Notes: generated by a model from the sequence alone, not told the origin. A stretch of DNA of 64,000 bases from Maribacter antarcticus DSM 21422 (GCF_000621125.1 NZ_KK211214.1:1-64000); one strand, 5' to 3'. Shown: positions 9,863-19,224, counted from the stretch's first letter. Program-made: numbers and translations.

Positions 9863-10027
9863 ATGAAGTTCATCAACGCCTATTTGCAGATTGCTAACCA
9901 ACATAAGGAGGTTAAGATAGGTAATAGTACGGATTCGGCTATAATTGAAATAAAGATCCCCGAGGGAGAAACGGAATTATTAGCTTATTTTACAGCGGCA
10001 AACAGTAAGGAGAGTGATGCCTTCTAA
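9863..10027 (+). CDS. Small ORF of unknown function
   Basis: A 54-codon frame beginning ATG AAG TTC ATC and ending TAA, 23 bases after the dnaE2 stop on the same strand. The product starts MKFINAYLQIANQHKEV, ends in KESDAF, and is acidic towards the end, with no signal peptide or membrane segment. I recognise no family. It could be a third member of the dinB-dnaE2 transcript or the remnant of a longer gene. Composition looks coding-like, but there is no independent support. Confidence 0.4.
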   Translation: MKFINAYLQIANQHKEVKIGNSTDSAIIEIKIPEGETELLAYFTAANSKESDAF

Positions 10028-10064
10028 TAGACGTAGAAAAAATTAATTAACTTCAAAAGTAAAT

Positions 10065-10937
10065 ATGAAGCTTCATCTGTTAAACCGATCTAGTGTTTTT
10101 AACGAGTCTCTTACGGTTTCGCATAATCTATACTCCAATTTTTTAAGGATTTGGCATTATCATCCAGAATTTGAACTAGCCTTAATCCTTAAAAGTTGTG
10201 GGACTCGGTTTATTGGAGATAGTATTCAGAAATTCGAAGAAGGTGAAGTTGTACTTATTGGAAAGGATTTACCACACATGTGGTTAAATGATGAGGCTTA
10301 TTTTCTAGGGGATACAGCCCTCAAGGCTGAAGCTGTATCCATTCATTTTAAAAAAGAATTTTTAGGAACCTACTTTTTTGAACTGCCTGAAATGCAAGCG
10401 ATTTCTAATCTTTTGGATAAGGCCGGACTGGGTATTAGGTTTTACGACTTGCCGACTTATCTTTTGGATAAAATAAAAAGTTTAGTAGAAGCGAGTCCTA
10501 CTGCAAGGGTATATAGAATTCTTGAAATTTTTGATGGCTTAGCGAAGCATAATAAATATGAGGTTCTGTCTAGTACTATTTTTGTCAATTCCTTTCATAA
10601 AACCGAGAACAGACGTCTGGATAAAATATACCAATATGTATTCGAAAACTTCAATACCCATATCAGCTCTAGTGATGTGGCCGAGATTGTGGGAATGAAT
10701 ACATCGGCATTTAGTAGATTTTTTAAAAAAACACATAGGAAACCGTTTACCACCTACTTGAATGAGATACGCATTGGCTATGCCTGTAGATTGCTTTTAG
10801 AAAATAAGGAAAGTATTACGTCAATAGCGTTTTCAGCTGGTTTCAATAATATTTCAAATTTCAATCGGCAGTTTCGTAATATCCATAAAAAATCACCTTC
10901 TTCCTACCTAAAATCTCATAGCAATAAGAACTATTAG
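10065..10937 (+). CDS. AraC-family transcriptional regulator, probably of fucose catabolism
   Basis: 290 residues. Residues 1-130 form a cupin-type sensor domain (WHYHPEFELALILKS, EGEVVLIGKDLPHMW). Residues from about 190 form the two helix-turn-helix AraC domain (ISSSDVAEIVGMNTSAFSRFFKK; ITSIAFSAGFNNISNFNRQF; a final KKSPSSY). It lies directly upstream of, and codirectional with, the fucose catabolic run that starts at 11033, about 95 bases away. This makes it the natural candidate activator of that run, sensing a sugar or sugar acid. The inducer is not deducible from the sequence. Confidence 0.88.
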   Translation: MKLHLLNRSSVFNESLTVSHNLYSNFLRIWHYHPEFELALILKSCGTRFIGDSIQKFEEGEVVLIGKDLPHMWLNDEAYFLGDTALKAEAVSIHFKKEFLGTYFFELPEMQAISNLLDKAGLGIRFYDLPTYLLDKIKSLVEASPTARVYRILEIFDGLAKHNKYEVLSSTIFVNSFHKTENRRLDKIYQYVFENFNTHISSSDVAEIVGMNTSAFSRFFKKTHRKPFTTYLNEIRIGYACRLLLENKESITSIAFSAGFNNISNFNRQFRNIHKKSPSSYLKSHSNKNY

Positions 10938-11032
10938 AAAAGATATAGCAGCAAAAATAGTATTGATAGTGGTGTGCAATTAGGTGGTTTCTTAGGTCTA
11001 GGCCCCTTAAATTTGGTTAAAAACTAGTGCTA

Positions 11033-12364
11033 ATGTCAAAACCAATAATCATAACAGAAGTTATTACAAAGGATATTCGTTTTCCTACCAGTAAGTCACT
11101 GGATGGGTCAGATGCCATGAATCCGGACCCAGATTATTCAGCCGCTTACGTTATCTTAAAAACGAATAGTGAAGACGGTATTGAAGGGCATGGACTCACC
11201 TTTACCATAGGCAGGGGAAACGAGCTTTGCACGCAAGCTATTGAATCTCTATCCTATTTAATCAAGGGGAAAACCTTAGAGAGTTTCACCTCAAATATGG
11301 GTGCTTTTTGGAAGATGATTACAGGGGATAGCCAACTACGCTGGCTGGGTCCGGAAAAAGGGGTTATTCATTTGGCTACAGGCGCTATCGTAAATGCCGT
11401 TTGGGATCTTTATGCTAAAGTGGAAGGTAAACCCCTATGGAGGTTGTTGGCTGATATGAGTCCGGAAGAATTGGTAAGCTGTGTAGACTTTACCTATATT
11501 ACAGATGCTATTACTCTGCAAGAGGCGCTGGCTATAGTAAAGGAAAAGCAGGGTTCCAAACAAGAGCGGATTGCATTGTTAAAGAAAAATGGATATCCTG
11601 CATATACAACATCTGCAGGTTGGCTAGGTTACTCCGATGATAAGATGAGAAGACTCTGTAGAGAAGCAAAAGATGCAGGTTTTGATCATATGAAAATAAA
11701 GGTTGGTTCAGATTTGGAAGATGATATGCGTCGCGCAGGAATTATCAGAGAAGAAATAGGTCCAGATTTGAGATTGATGATGGACGCCAACCAAAAATGG
11801 GATGTTGACGAGGCCATCACTAACATGGCTGCACTGAAGAAATTTGATCCGTATTGGATAGAGGAGCCTACGAGCCCCGATGATATTTTGGGTCATGCAA
11901 AGATAGCCGAGGCAGTAGCTCCTATTAAAGTAGCGACTGGTGAGCATTGCCAAAATAAAGTGATGTTCAAGCAATTAATGCAGGCCAATGCAATAGGAAT
12001 CTGTCAAATAGATAGCTGCAGGGTAGGTGGCGTTAATGAGATACTTGCCATATTGCTAATGGCAGCCAAATTTAAGATTCCGGTATGTCCGCATGCGGGT
12101 GGGGTTGGTCTTTGTGAATATGTCCAGCATTTATCAATGATCGATTATATTGCGATAAGCGGTTCTTTGGAGGATAGGATTATCGAATATGTAGACCATT
12201 TACATGAGCACTTTTATGATCCAGTAACCATTAAGGACGGAGCCTATATGCCTCCCCAACTTGCAGGCTATAGTATTACCATGAAAGAAAAGTCCTTGGA
12301 AACATATCTTTTTCCTAACGGGACATATTGGAAGAACGAAAAAAATAACAAACATGAAATTTAG
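11033..12364 (+). CDS. L-fuconate dehydratase (enolase superfamily)
   Basis: I choose the ATG at 11033 (MSKPIIITEV) over a GTG two codons upstream. 443 residues, the length of FucD/ENOSF1-type enzymes. The mandelate-racemase barrel shows the KxK pair in HMKIKVGSD (about residues 221-223), metal ligands in MMDANQKWD, WIEEPTSPDD and ATGEHCQN, and the catalytic His in CPHAGGVG. The N-terminal SLDGSDAMNPDPDYSAAYV is characteristic of fuconate dehydratase. The reaction is L-fuconate to 2-keto-3-deoxy-L-fuconate. It is the first enzyme gene of the run, and its end overlaps the following dehydrogenase by 11 bases, implying translational coupling. A related sugar-acid dehydratase activity cannot be excluded, but the neighbours all fit fucose. 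Confidence 0.9.
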   Translation: MSKPIIITEVITKDIRFPTSKSLDGSDAMNPDPDYSAAYVILKTNSEDGIEGHGLTFTIGRGNELCTQAIESLSYLIKGKTLESFTSNMGAFWKMITGDSQLRWLGPEKGVIHLATGAIVNAVWDLYAKVEGKPLWRLLADMSPEELVSCVDFTYITDAITLQEALAIVKEKQGSKQERIALLKKNGYPAYTTSAGWLGYSDDKMRRLCREAKDAGFDHMKIKVGSDLEDDMRRAGIIREEIGPDLRLMMDANQKWDVDEAITNMAALKKFDPYWIEEPTSPDDILGHAKIAEAVAPIKVATGEHCQNKVMFKQLMQANAIGICQIDSCRVGGVNEILAILLMAAKFKIPVCPHAGGVGLCEYVQHLSMIDYIAISGSLEDRIIEYVDHLHEHFYDPVTIKDGAYMPPQLAGYSITMKEKSLETYLFPNGTYWKNEKNNKHEI

Positions 12365-13127
12365 TTTAAAGCATAAAAATGTGCTGGTCACCGGCGGTGG
12401 AAGCGGTATCGGAAAGGCAATCTCTATAGTTTTTGCAGGACAAGGAGCTCATGTTCATATTTTGGAACTACATCTCGATAATGCAAAAGACACCCTAACA
12501 GAAATTAAAAGAACCGGCGGTTTGGCAACTAGCTATGCATGTAATGTAGCAAATCAGAAGGGCGTCAATAGCGTAGTGGAAACTATCTTAAAAACTGGAA
12601 ATATAGATATTTTAGTAAATAATGCTGGAATAGCACATGTTGGGAATATTGAAAACACCTTGGAAAGTGATATGGATAAAGTGTACAATGTAAATATTAA
12701 AGGAACGTATAACTGCATGCAGGCTGTAATTTCGGGAATGAAGGAAAATGGTGGTGTTATTTTGAATATGGCTTCGATAGCATCTTCGGTAGGCATTTCG
12801 GACCGCTTTGCCTATTCTATGAGCAAAGGAGCTGTACTTACCATGACCTATTCCATTGCAAAAGATTATATAGCCCATGGTATTCGTTGTAATAGTATTT
12901 CTCCTGCACGTATCCATACTCCTTTCGTGGATGGATTTATAGAGGCGAATTACCCCGGAAATGAAAAGGAGATGTTTGAAAACCTTTCCAAAACACAACC
13001 CATAGGACGTATGGGTAAACCAGATGAAGTAGCCAACCTAGCCCTTTATCTATGTTCGGATGAAGCTTCCTTTATTACTGGAACTGATTTCCCCATAGAT
13101 GGCGGGTTTATTAAACTTAACGGATAA
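12354..13127 (+). CDS. SDR dehydrogenase, probable 2-keto-3-deoxy-L-fuconate dehydrogenase
   Basis: 257 residues of a classical short-chain dehydrogenase: the nucleotide-binding motif TGGGSGIG near residues 13-20, NNAG near 90, catalytic Ser in MASIAS and YSMSK as the YxxxK motif, and a C-terminal GTDFPIDGG segment. From its place between the dehydratase and the diketo-acid hydrolase, I infer oxidation of 2-keto-3-deoxy-L-fuconate to 2,4-diketo-3-deoxy-L-fuconate. It starts inside the end of the dehydratase gene. A second SDR at 14905 is the better candidate for the first oxidation of fucose, but the two roles are assigned by position and resemblance only. Confidence 0.85.
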   Translation: MKFSLKHKNVLVTGGGSGIGKAISIVFAGQGAHVHILELHLDNAKDTLTEIKRTGGLATSYACNVANQKGVNSVVETILKTGNIDILVNNAGIAHVGNIENTLESDMDKVYNVNIKGTYNCMQAVISGMKENGGVILNMASIASSVGISDRFAYSMSKGAVLTMTYSIAKDYIAHGIRCNSISPARIHTPFVDGFIEANYPGNEKEMFENLSKTQPIGRMGKPDEVANLALYLCSDEASFITGTDFPIDGGFIKLNG

Positions 13128-13144
13128 AAAATAAAGAGTAACGT

Positions 13145-13999
13145 ATGAAATTAATACGATTTGGAACAGATGGAAACGAGAAACCCGGAATTCAATTACC
13201 TGATGGCAGCTGGATAGACATCTCAGCTTTCGGAGAAGATTATAATGAAGGTTTTTTCGGTGATGGAGGTTTTGATAGGCTGGAAGCCTGGTTGAGGATA
13301 CATCAAGAAAATTGCCCTATTGTAAACAAGGAAACACGTCTTGGGTCACCTTTGGTGAGGCCGTCGAAAATTGTTTGTGTGGGGCTGAACTATGCACAAC
13401 ATGCTGCCGAAAGTGGCATGGCGGTTCCGAAAGAACCGGTATTATTTTTTAAGGCTACCTCTGCTATCGTTGGCCCAAATGATGATTTGGTAATTCCAAA
13501 AGGTAGCGTAAAAACAGACTGGGAGGTAGAGCTAAGCATTGTTATCGGTAAGAAAGCCTCGTATGTTTCTGAAACAAATGCATATGATCACATTGCAGGA
13601 TACGTATTACACAATGATTATAGTGAGCGCGCCTTTCAATTAGAAAAAGAAGGACAGTGGTGTAAGGGAAAGGGCTGTGATACTTTCGCTCCTCTAGGTC
13701 CCTTTATCGCCACAAAAGAGGAAGTAAAGAACCCCAATAACCTTAACCTTTGGTTGAAATTGAATGGGGAAATTGTTCAGAATAGTAACACGTCTGATTT
13801 TATATTCAATGTTCAAGAAGTAGTGAGTTATATCAGTCAATATATGACATTGCTACCGGGAGACATCATTTCAACAGGTACTCCGTTTGGCGTAGGATTA
13901 GGATTTAGTCCCCCAAAATATTTAAAGCCAGGTGATGTCGTAGAACTTGGAATAGAAGGTTTGGGAAGTTCTAAGCAAAAAGTAAAGGCATATCAATAA
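13145..13999 (+). CDS. FAH-family 2,4-diketo-3-deoxy-L-fuconate hydrolase
   Basis: 284 residues of the fumarylacetoacetate hydrolase fold. Landmarks are VCVGLNYAQHAAESG, PVLFFKATSAIVGPND, the metal ligands in DWEVELSIVIGK and LHNDYSERAFQ, and the late motif PGDIISTGTPFGVG. In the non-phosphorylative fucose route this family cleaves 2,4-diketo-3-deoxy-L-fuconate into pyruvate and L-lactate. It sits 17 bases after the SDR gene, and its stop overlaps the lactonase start by one base (TAATG), so it is firmly inside one transcript. Confidence 0.88.
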   Translation: MKLIRFGTDGNEKPGIQLPDGSWIDISAFGEDYNEGFFGDGGFDRLEAWLRIHQENCPIVNKETRLGSPLVRPSKIVCVGLNYAQHAAESGMAVPKEPVLFFKATSAIVGPNDDLVIPKGSVKTDWEVELSIVIGKKASYVSETNAYDHIAGYVLHNDYSERAFQLEKEGQWCKGKGCDTFAPLGPFIATKEEVKNPNNLNLWLKLNGEIVQNSNTSDFIFNVQEVVSYISQYMTLLPGDIISTGTPFGVGLGFSPPKYLKPGDVVELGIEGLGSSKQKVKAYQ

Positions 14000-14829
14000 T
14001 GAGAATAGACAGCCATCAACATTTTTGGGACTATCATCCTGTAAAACATAGCTGGATAGATAATTCTATGGAGGTGCTACGGCGAGATTTTATGCCGAAC
14101 GATCTTCAGGATATATTGATGGAAAAGAATATGATAGGCTGCGTAGCGGTGCAGGCAAATCAATCCGAAGCAGAAACAAAATTCTTGCTGGATTTGTCAA
14201 CAAAGCATAATTTTATAAAAGGAGTTGTAGGTTGGGTAGATTTATGTGAATATAATGTAGCAGCGCGTTTAGCACATTTCACTACAGACAGCGCATTCAA
14301 AGGCGTTAGACATATATTACAAAGTGAACGCGATGATTTTATGCTAGGAAAAGCCTTTTGTAATGGTATTGCGCAATTAGAACAGTTTAATTTGCCCTAT
14401 GATATCTTGGTGTTTCCAAATCAGTTGAAAAATACGGTTAAACTAGTGGAACGTTTTCCTATGCAACGATTCGTACTAGACCATTTGGCGAAACCATATA
14501 TTAAAGATGGCAAGATATCTACATGGAAAACTGATATTGAAATTCTCGCGAAACACATGAATGTATATTGTAAAGTTTCAGGAATGGTCACAGAGGCCAA
14601 TGTGCTAAATTGGAATGAAAACGATTTTAAACCATATATGGATGTGGTCTTTGAAGCGTTTGGAGCAAACCGGGTAATGTTTGGGTCAGATTGGCCTGTA
14701 TGTCTTTTGGCAGGTAACTATAGTCGTGTTTTAAGCGTTACGGAAAATTATATAAAACAATTTACCGACGAAGAACAAGGTATGATAATGGGTGAAAATG
14801 CCATTGATTTTTATGCTTTGGATATCTAG
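13999..14829 (+). CDS. L-fuconolactonase (amidohydrolase family)
   Basis: 276 residues. The metal-binding start motif DSHQHFWDY is followed by DHLAKPYI and the end motif MFGSDWPVCLL, typical of the amidohydrolase-2 group that opens sugar-acid lactones. The reaction inferred from context is L-fucono-lactone to L-fuconate. It is coupled to the upstream hydrolase by a one-base overlap. A rhamnonolactonase role is the main alternative; the adjacent fuconate dehydratase and FucP-type transporter favour fucose. Confidence 0.88.
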   Translation: MRIDSHQHFWDYHPVKHSWIDNSMEVLRRDFMPNDLQDILMEKNMIGCVAVQANQSEAETKFLLDLSTKHNFIKGVVGWVDLCEYNVAARLAHFTTDSAFKGVRHILQSERDDFMLGKAFCNGIAQLEQFNLPYDILVFPNQLKNTVKLVERFPMQRFVLDHLAKPYIKDGKISTWKTDIEILAKHMNVYCKVSGMVTEANVLNWNENDFKPYMDVVFEAFGANRVMFGSDWPVCLLAGNYSRVLSVTENYIKQFTDEEQGMIMGENAIDFYALDI

Positions 14830-14904
14830 ATTATTATTTAAATTTTTAGGTTTAGCAGGATGAGCTAATGAGGCACACAAAATATGAAGGAATATTAGAA
14901 TAGA

Positions 14905-15684
14905 ATGGATTTAAAATTAAAAGATAAGGTTATCATCGTTACTGGAGGCTCATCAGGCATAGGCAAAGGCATCAGCATTTCCTTGGCAAAAGAGGGTGCT
15001 ATACCATATATCGTAGGAAGAAATAAAACGAATGTCATGGCTACGGTTTCTGAAATCGAGAAGCAGGGAGGTCAATCAGGGTATGCGTTTGCAGAGTTGA
15101 CTAAGCCGAAGGAATGTGAAAATGCCGTAGCTGAATGTATAGCTCGTTTTGGACGTATAGAGGGTCTTGTAAATAATGCCGGGGTCAATGATTCGATAGG
15201 ATTGGAAAATGGAAGCTATGAAGATTTTATGACTTCCATACACAGGAATCTTACGCATTATTATATGATGGCTCATTATGCTTTGCCAGAGTTGAAAAAG
15301 AGTAAGGGAGCTATTTTGAATATTGGTTCGAAAGCATCATTTACAGGTCAGGGAGGCACCTCCGGTTATGCCGCGGCAAATGGAGGCAGAAACGCATTAA
15401 CCCGAGAGTGGGCGGTAGAGCTGCTTCCTTATGCTATTAGGGTAAATGCATTGATTGTTGCGGAATGTTACACACCTTTATATGAAAGATGGATTAATAC
15501 TTTTGATAATTCAGAGGAAAGGCTGCAAGAAATTAATAAGCGTATTCCTTTTGAAAATAGGATGACCACTACGGAAGAAATTGGAGATATGGTCACCTTT
15601 CTTCTTTCTGAAAAATCATCACATACTACGGGTCAACTTATATTTGTTGATGGTGGTTACACTCATTTGGACCGATCTCTATAA
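14905..15684 (+). CDS. SDR dehydrogenase, probable L-fucose dehydrogenase
   Basis: 259 residues. The cofactor motif TGGSSGIGKG and NNAGV are present, as are a Ser in NIGSKASF and the C-terminal TGQLIFVDGGY. The expected YxxxK catalytic motif reads SGYAAANGG: Tyr is kept, but the Lys position is Asn (codon AAT near 15379). From its position before the fucose transporter and mutarotase, I infer oxidation of L-fucopyranose to the lactone with NAD(P)+. The Lys to Asn change is either a lineage trait of this subfamily or a damaging substitution; the rest of the protein is intact. It lies 75 bases after the lactonase gene. Confidence 0.8.
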   Translation: MDLKLKDKVIIVTGGSSGIGKGISISLAKEGAIPYIVGRNKTNVMATVSEIEKQGGQSGYAFAELTKPKECENAVAECIARFGRIEGLVNNAGVNDSIGLENGSYEDFMTSIHRNLTHYYMMAHYALPELKKSKGAILNIGSKASFTGQGGTSGYAAANGGRNALTREWAVELLPYAIRVNALIVAECYTPLYERWINTFDNSEERLQEINKRIPFENRMTTTEEIGDMVTFLLSEKSSHTTGQLIFVDGGYTHLDRSL

Positions 15685-15699
15685 CCTAATTAACCAATC

Positions 15700-17022
15700 A
15701 TGCAAGAGAATAAAAAACCACCAGTAGTATCAAAAAATGTATTAATACCCTTTATTTTAATCACCTCTTTATTTGCCCTATGGGGATTTGCTAATGATAT
15801 TACCAACCCAATGGTATCTGCTTTTAAAAAGATTTTGGAGCTTAACAACACCCAAGCATCTTGGGTACAGGCTGCCTTTTACGGAGGGTATTTTACTATG
15901 GCTTTACCAGCTGCTTTTGTTGTAAAAAGATACTCTTATAAGGTAGGTATTATGGTAGGTCTTACCCTTTATGCTACAGGGGCATTATTATTTTATCCAG
16001 CTGCGGCCATGGAAAATTATTTATTCTTTTTATTAGCACTCTACATTCTTACATTTGGTCTCGCTTTTTTAGAAACTACGGCCAACCCTTTTATTATGTC
16101 CATGGGAGCTGAAGAAACAGCAACACAAAGATTGAATTTAGCACAAGCATTTAACCCACTAGGTGCTTTAACAGGTTTATTTGTTGCCCAGGCCTTTATA
16201 TTGGGCGCATTACAATCCGACGATGTTGACGCCCAAGGCAATAGTATATATGAAACGCTAACAGGAACGGCCAAAGCTGCAATTAAAACTTCAGATTTAT
16301 TAGTAATTAGAAATCCATATGTGGCATTAGGACTCTTTGTTATAGGTATGCTAGTCGTGATTGCCTTGATGAAAATGCCTGATGGCCGAGAAGAAGGAAG
16401 TAGCAAAGACATGTGGAAATCTATTAAAAGGATATTTAAAAAAGAACGTTTCGTAGGTGGGGTTTTAGCCCAATTATTCTATGTAGGTGCCCAAATTATG
16501 TGTTGGACTTATATTTATCAGTATGCCGAGAATTTGGGTATTGCAAACAGCGATGCTGTGTACTATGCGTATGCCGCCTTAATTATTTTTTTGCTGGGAA
16601 GGTTCTTGTGCACGTATCTTTTGAAATTTATAAATTCAGGAAAACTACTAATGCTTTTATCCGTAATGGCTATAGCTTGCTGTTTGGGAACTATTTTTAT
16701 ACAAGGTGTTGGTGGATTATATTCTTTAGTGCTTACCTCTTTTTGTATGTCACTTATGTTTCCTACGATTTATGGAATTGCGCTAACAGGCTTGGGTGAT
16801 GATGCCAAACCAGCATCTGCTTTTTTAGTAATGGCCATAGTAGGTGGAGCGTTAATGCCAGTCTTACAAGGGTTAATTCTTGATATGGGAGGAAGTGCTT
16901 ACAACGATATTAGTATCATGGGTGTGCCAGAGGTTAACTTTTCTTTTATTTTACCACTACTATGTTTTGTCGTTGTTGCATTATATGGCTACAGAACTTT
17001 AAAAGTATATAAGGTAGGCTAA
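15700..17022 (+). CDS. fucP: FucP-type L-fucose:H+ symporter (MFS)
   Basis: 440 residues with about twelve hydrophobic segments. The signature parts of the FucP branch of the major facilitator superfamily are visible: FALWGFANDITNPMV in the first helix and FGLAFLETTANPF in helix 4, which carry the acidic residues corresponding to Asp46 and Glu135 of the Escherichia coli protein. It sits in the inner membrane and imports the free sugar with protons. It starts 15 bases after the dehydrogenase gene and is followed 27 bases on by the mutarotase. Related members carry glucose/galactose, but the context points to fucose. Confidence 0.88.
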   Translation: MQENKKPPVVSKNVLIPFILITSLFALWGFANDITNPMVSAFKKILELNNTQASWVQAAFYGGYFTMALPAAFVVKRYSYKVGIMVGLTLYATGALLFYPAAAMENYLFFLLALYILTFGLAFLETTANPFIMSMGAEETATQRLNLAQAFNPLGALTGLFVAQAFILGALQSDDVDAQGNSIYETLTGTAKAAIKTSDLLVIRNPYVALGLFVIGMLVVIALMKMPDGREEGSSKDMWKSIKRIFKKERFVGGVLAQLFYVGAQIMCWTYIYQYAENLGIANSDAVYYAYAALIIFLLGRFLCTYLLKFINSGKLLMLLSVMAIACCLGTIFIQGVGGLYSLVLTSFCMSLMFPTIYGIALTGLGDDAKPASAFLVMAIVGGALMPVLQGLILDMGGSAYNDISIMGVPEVNFSFILPLLCFVVVALYGYRTLKVYKVG

Positions 17023-17049
17023 GGACTATCAAATAAATCATCTCAGCTT

Positions 17050-17385
17050 ATGAGTAAAAGACATTGCTTTGCCCTCGACTTAAAGGATGACCCAAAGCTA
17101 ATTGCTGAATACGAGGCATATCATAAAAATGTCTGGCCAGAAATTATCGAGAGCATACAATCGGCAGGTATCCAAGTATTAGATATTTATCGTGTTAGTA
17201 ATCGCTTATTTATGATTATGGAGACGAATGATACTTTTTCATTTGAAGCCAAAGAAAAAGCCGATGCTGAAAATTCAAAGGTAGTAGACTGGGAGGCTCT
17301 AATGCGGAAGTATCAACAAGCACTCCCAATAGCACAACCAGAAGAAAAATGGCTGTTAATGAAACGGATATTTAATTTAGACTAA
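17050..17385 (+). CDS. L-fucose mutarotase (RhaM/DUF718 fold)
   Basis: 111 residues of the small ferredoxin-like L-rhamnose mutarotase family: KRHCFALDLKDD at the start, a conserved HKNVWPEI segment with the catalytic His, and MRKYQQALP near the end. It interconverts the sugar anomers so that the dehydrogenase gets the reactive form. The family is named for rhamnose, but copies next to fucose genes are generally taken to act on fucose. It is the last gene of the rightward run; the ThuA gene beyond it is convergent. Confidence 0.85.
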   Translation: MSKRHCFALDLKDDPKLIAEYEAYHKNVWPEIIESIQSAGIQVLDIYRVSNRLFMIMETNDTFSFEAKEKADAENSKVVDWEALMRKYQQALPIAQPEEKWLLMKRIFNLD

Positions 17386-17513
17386 AGAAGTTGAACATGG
17401 GGAACGTTAAAAAGGAACTCAAGATAAATACCACATATTCAGGTGATCTAGAATGTAGTTTTTAAGGAGTTTAGTCCTAAAGTTAAACTGTTATTTTAGA
17501 TGGGTGCTTCTTC

Positions 17514-18632
17514 CTATTTTAACTGAAAACTTACGATTTCTAAATTTTTATTTAACCAATATTCATCCGTGTTAAAGCCAAAGGCAGATGGTTTATATGT
17601 TCCAATTAGTTTAACGTTCGCTTTTTGAGGTACGGGTAAATCCATGGTCCAAAAAACTCCGTTTACTAAAAGTCTGCGAACATTCTCATTAAGCATGTCC
17701 GATGCAGCACCAATCGTTGTTGTAAAGGTTTTTCCTTTTTTTCCGTCGGGAATTTGATAGCTTTTGGTCCATGCAATTGGCATCAGAATATCATTTACTT
17801 TAACCCCTTCGCTGTTTTCGGTAGCCAGTATTTTATCTGTAGGTTTCATTCCAAAGAATATATCGTTTTCATCAAATACTCCTTCTCTATTGATGACTTG
17901 TCCCAAAATAATAGGCTTGCTGTCTCCGGGAAGAGGAAAACGTACGCCATAAACATCCGTTGGCCCCCAAATACTTCCACTTTCAATACCGTTAGTAACG
18001 GGATGGGATGTTGCATCCTCTGCAATAACACCACGCGTACTCTGATTTTTATGATGACCATGATGGGTATGCCATTTTTCTCCAAGTATCAATCTACCAA
18101 AACCTTCGGTCCACTCTATTTTATCTCCTGAATACCCATTACTGTAATGGGCGAAATTAGTATCAGCGTCTTTCCCAAAATTAAATGCATGGGTAGCGGT
18201 ACGAATTCCTATTAAAGGCTTTCCTGCCTTTAGATAGTTTTCGAAATACTGCATTTGTGAATCTGGAAGTGCACGAAATCGAGTAAAAATTACCATCATA
18301 TCAGCCTTTTCCAAGTTTTCCAAACCGGGAATATTTTTCACATAATTTGCGTTAACGATTCCAGGTTTTTCTGGGTCTTGCGCGAACAAAACAGTGCATT
18401 TAAAACCATGATGCTTTGAGAGTATTTTGGCCAATTGCGGAAGTGCTTCCTCAGAACGGTATTCTTCATCACCAGAAACAAGTACGATATGCTTTGATTC
18501 TTGATTCTTACCATTAAAAGTCAGCCATTGTTGAGGTTCGTCAACCTCCTTTTTTTCTACCTTTTGTCCACATGATATACATATGCTTAACATAGCTAGT
18601 GCAAAAATAGTTCTCAGTTTCAAATACCCCAT
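17514..18632 (-). CDS. ThuA-domain lipoprotein
   Basis: 372 residues. The N-terminus MGYLKLRTIFALAMLSICISCGQ is a lipoprotein signal with a lipobox Cys near residue 21. The rest is one ThuA domain, a class I glutamine-amidotransferase-like fold: HIVLVSGDEEYRSEEALPQLAKIL, KADMMVIFTRFRALPD, LIGIRTATHAFNF, GHHKNQSTRG and HPVTNGIE. ThuA-like proteins are linked to sugar metabolism in several bacteria, with substrate seldom known. It faces the fucose run tail to tail, so it is not part of that transcript. Function beyond the fold is unknown. Confidence 0.82.
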   Translation of the reverse strand: MGYLKLRTIFALAMLSICISCGQKVEKKEVDEPQQWLTFNGKNQESKHIVLVSGDEEYRSEEALPQLAKILSKHHGFKCTVLFAQDPEKPGIVNANYVKNIPGLENLEKADMMVIFTRFRALPDSQMQYFENYLKAGKPLIGIRTATHAFNFGKDADTNFAHYSNGYSGDKIEWTEGFGRLILGEKWHTHHGHHKNQSTRGVIAEDATSHPVTNGIESGSIWGPTDVYGVRFPLPGDSKPIILGQVINREGVFDENDIFFGMKPTDKILATENSEGVKVNDILMPIAWTKSYQIPDGKKGKTFTTTIGAASDMLNENVRRLLVNGVFWTMDLPVPQKANVKLIGTYKPSAFGFNTDEYWLNKNLEIVSFQLK

Positions 18633-18933
18633 AGTTCTAATTTGTTTATTTCTATTTGCCTATCCAATGCCATGCGAACTGAAGTCCTTTGATATAAATA
18701 TCTTCAGAAGGAGAATAAGTACAAGATACAGTAATGCCATGGGCAAATTCAAGAATCACCCTTAATTCACTTCAATATATAAAAGTGCTACCACTTATGT
18801 CGAGGATTTATAAAATTTAATGATTTATGATTTTTTAAAATAATTTACCATCTATTTCATTCACTTTAAAATGGACTCGAATAGTCCAAGAAATAGTAGG
18901 ACTACGCATGTTATCTAAGTACAAGGGTAAAAT

Positions 18934-19010
18934 AAAAAAGCGCTCAATTTCTTGAGTGCTTTTACCGGTCTGGAATGGATTTGGACCCGAGATTCCCTGC
19001 GTGAAAGACG
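18934..19010 (-). pseudogene. Degenerate 3' half of tRNA-Asp plus its terminator
   Basis: Aligned by eye with the intact tRNA-Asp locus at 48901-49005, this stretch repeats the terminator (AAAAGCGCTCAATTTCTTGAGTGCTTTT, same loop TTTC), then GGTCTGGA, ACCCG and CCTGCGTGA, that is, the acceptor, T-arm and anticodon-side sequence, with substitutions elsewhere. Identity is about three quarters over 77 bases and stops near the anticodon loop. Orientation is the same as that of the intact gene. It cannot make a tRNA. Such 3'-half copies are what site-specific integration at a tRNA gene leaves at the far end of an element. The surrounding 18633-19224 holds no gene that I can support. Confidence 0.7.
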
Positions 19011-19224
19011 AAATTTTAGTAAATTCCCATGGGGTAAAATTATGTTAAGGTCTATAAGAGGTTTACAGGCGTCAGAACAAAGAAAAGTGTCGTGTCAAAG
19101 GAGAAAATTCCTATTATCAAAAAACTATAATACACAGTAGCCCCCCCTCATAATTATTAAGGCCTATGTAGCGGAGTTATTATTTTAGTTAAGGAAAATT
19201 CTCGATGAAATTTTTAGTAAAAAA

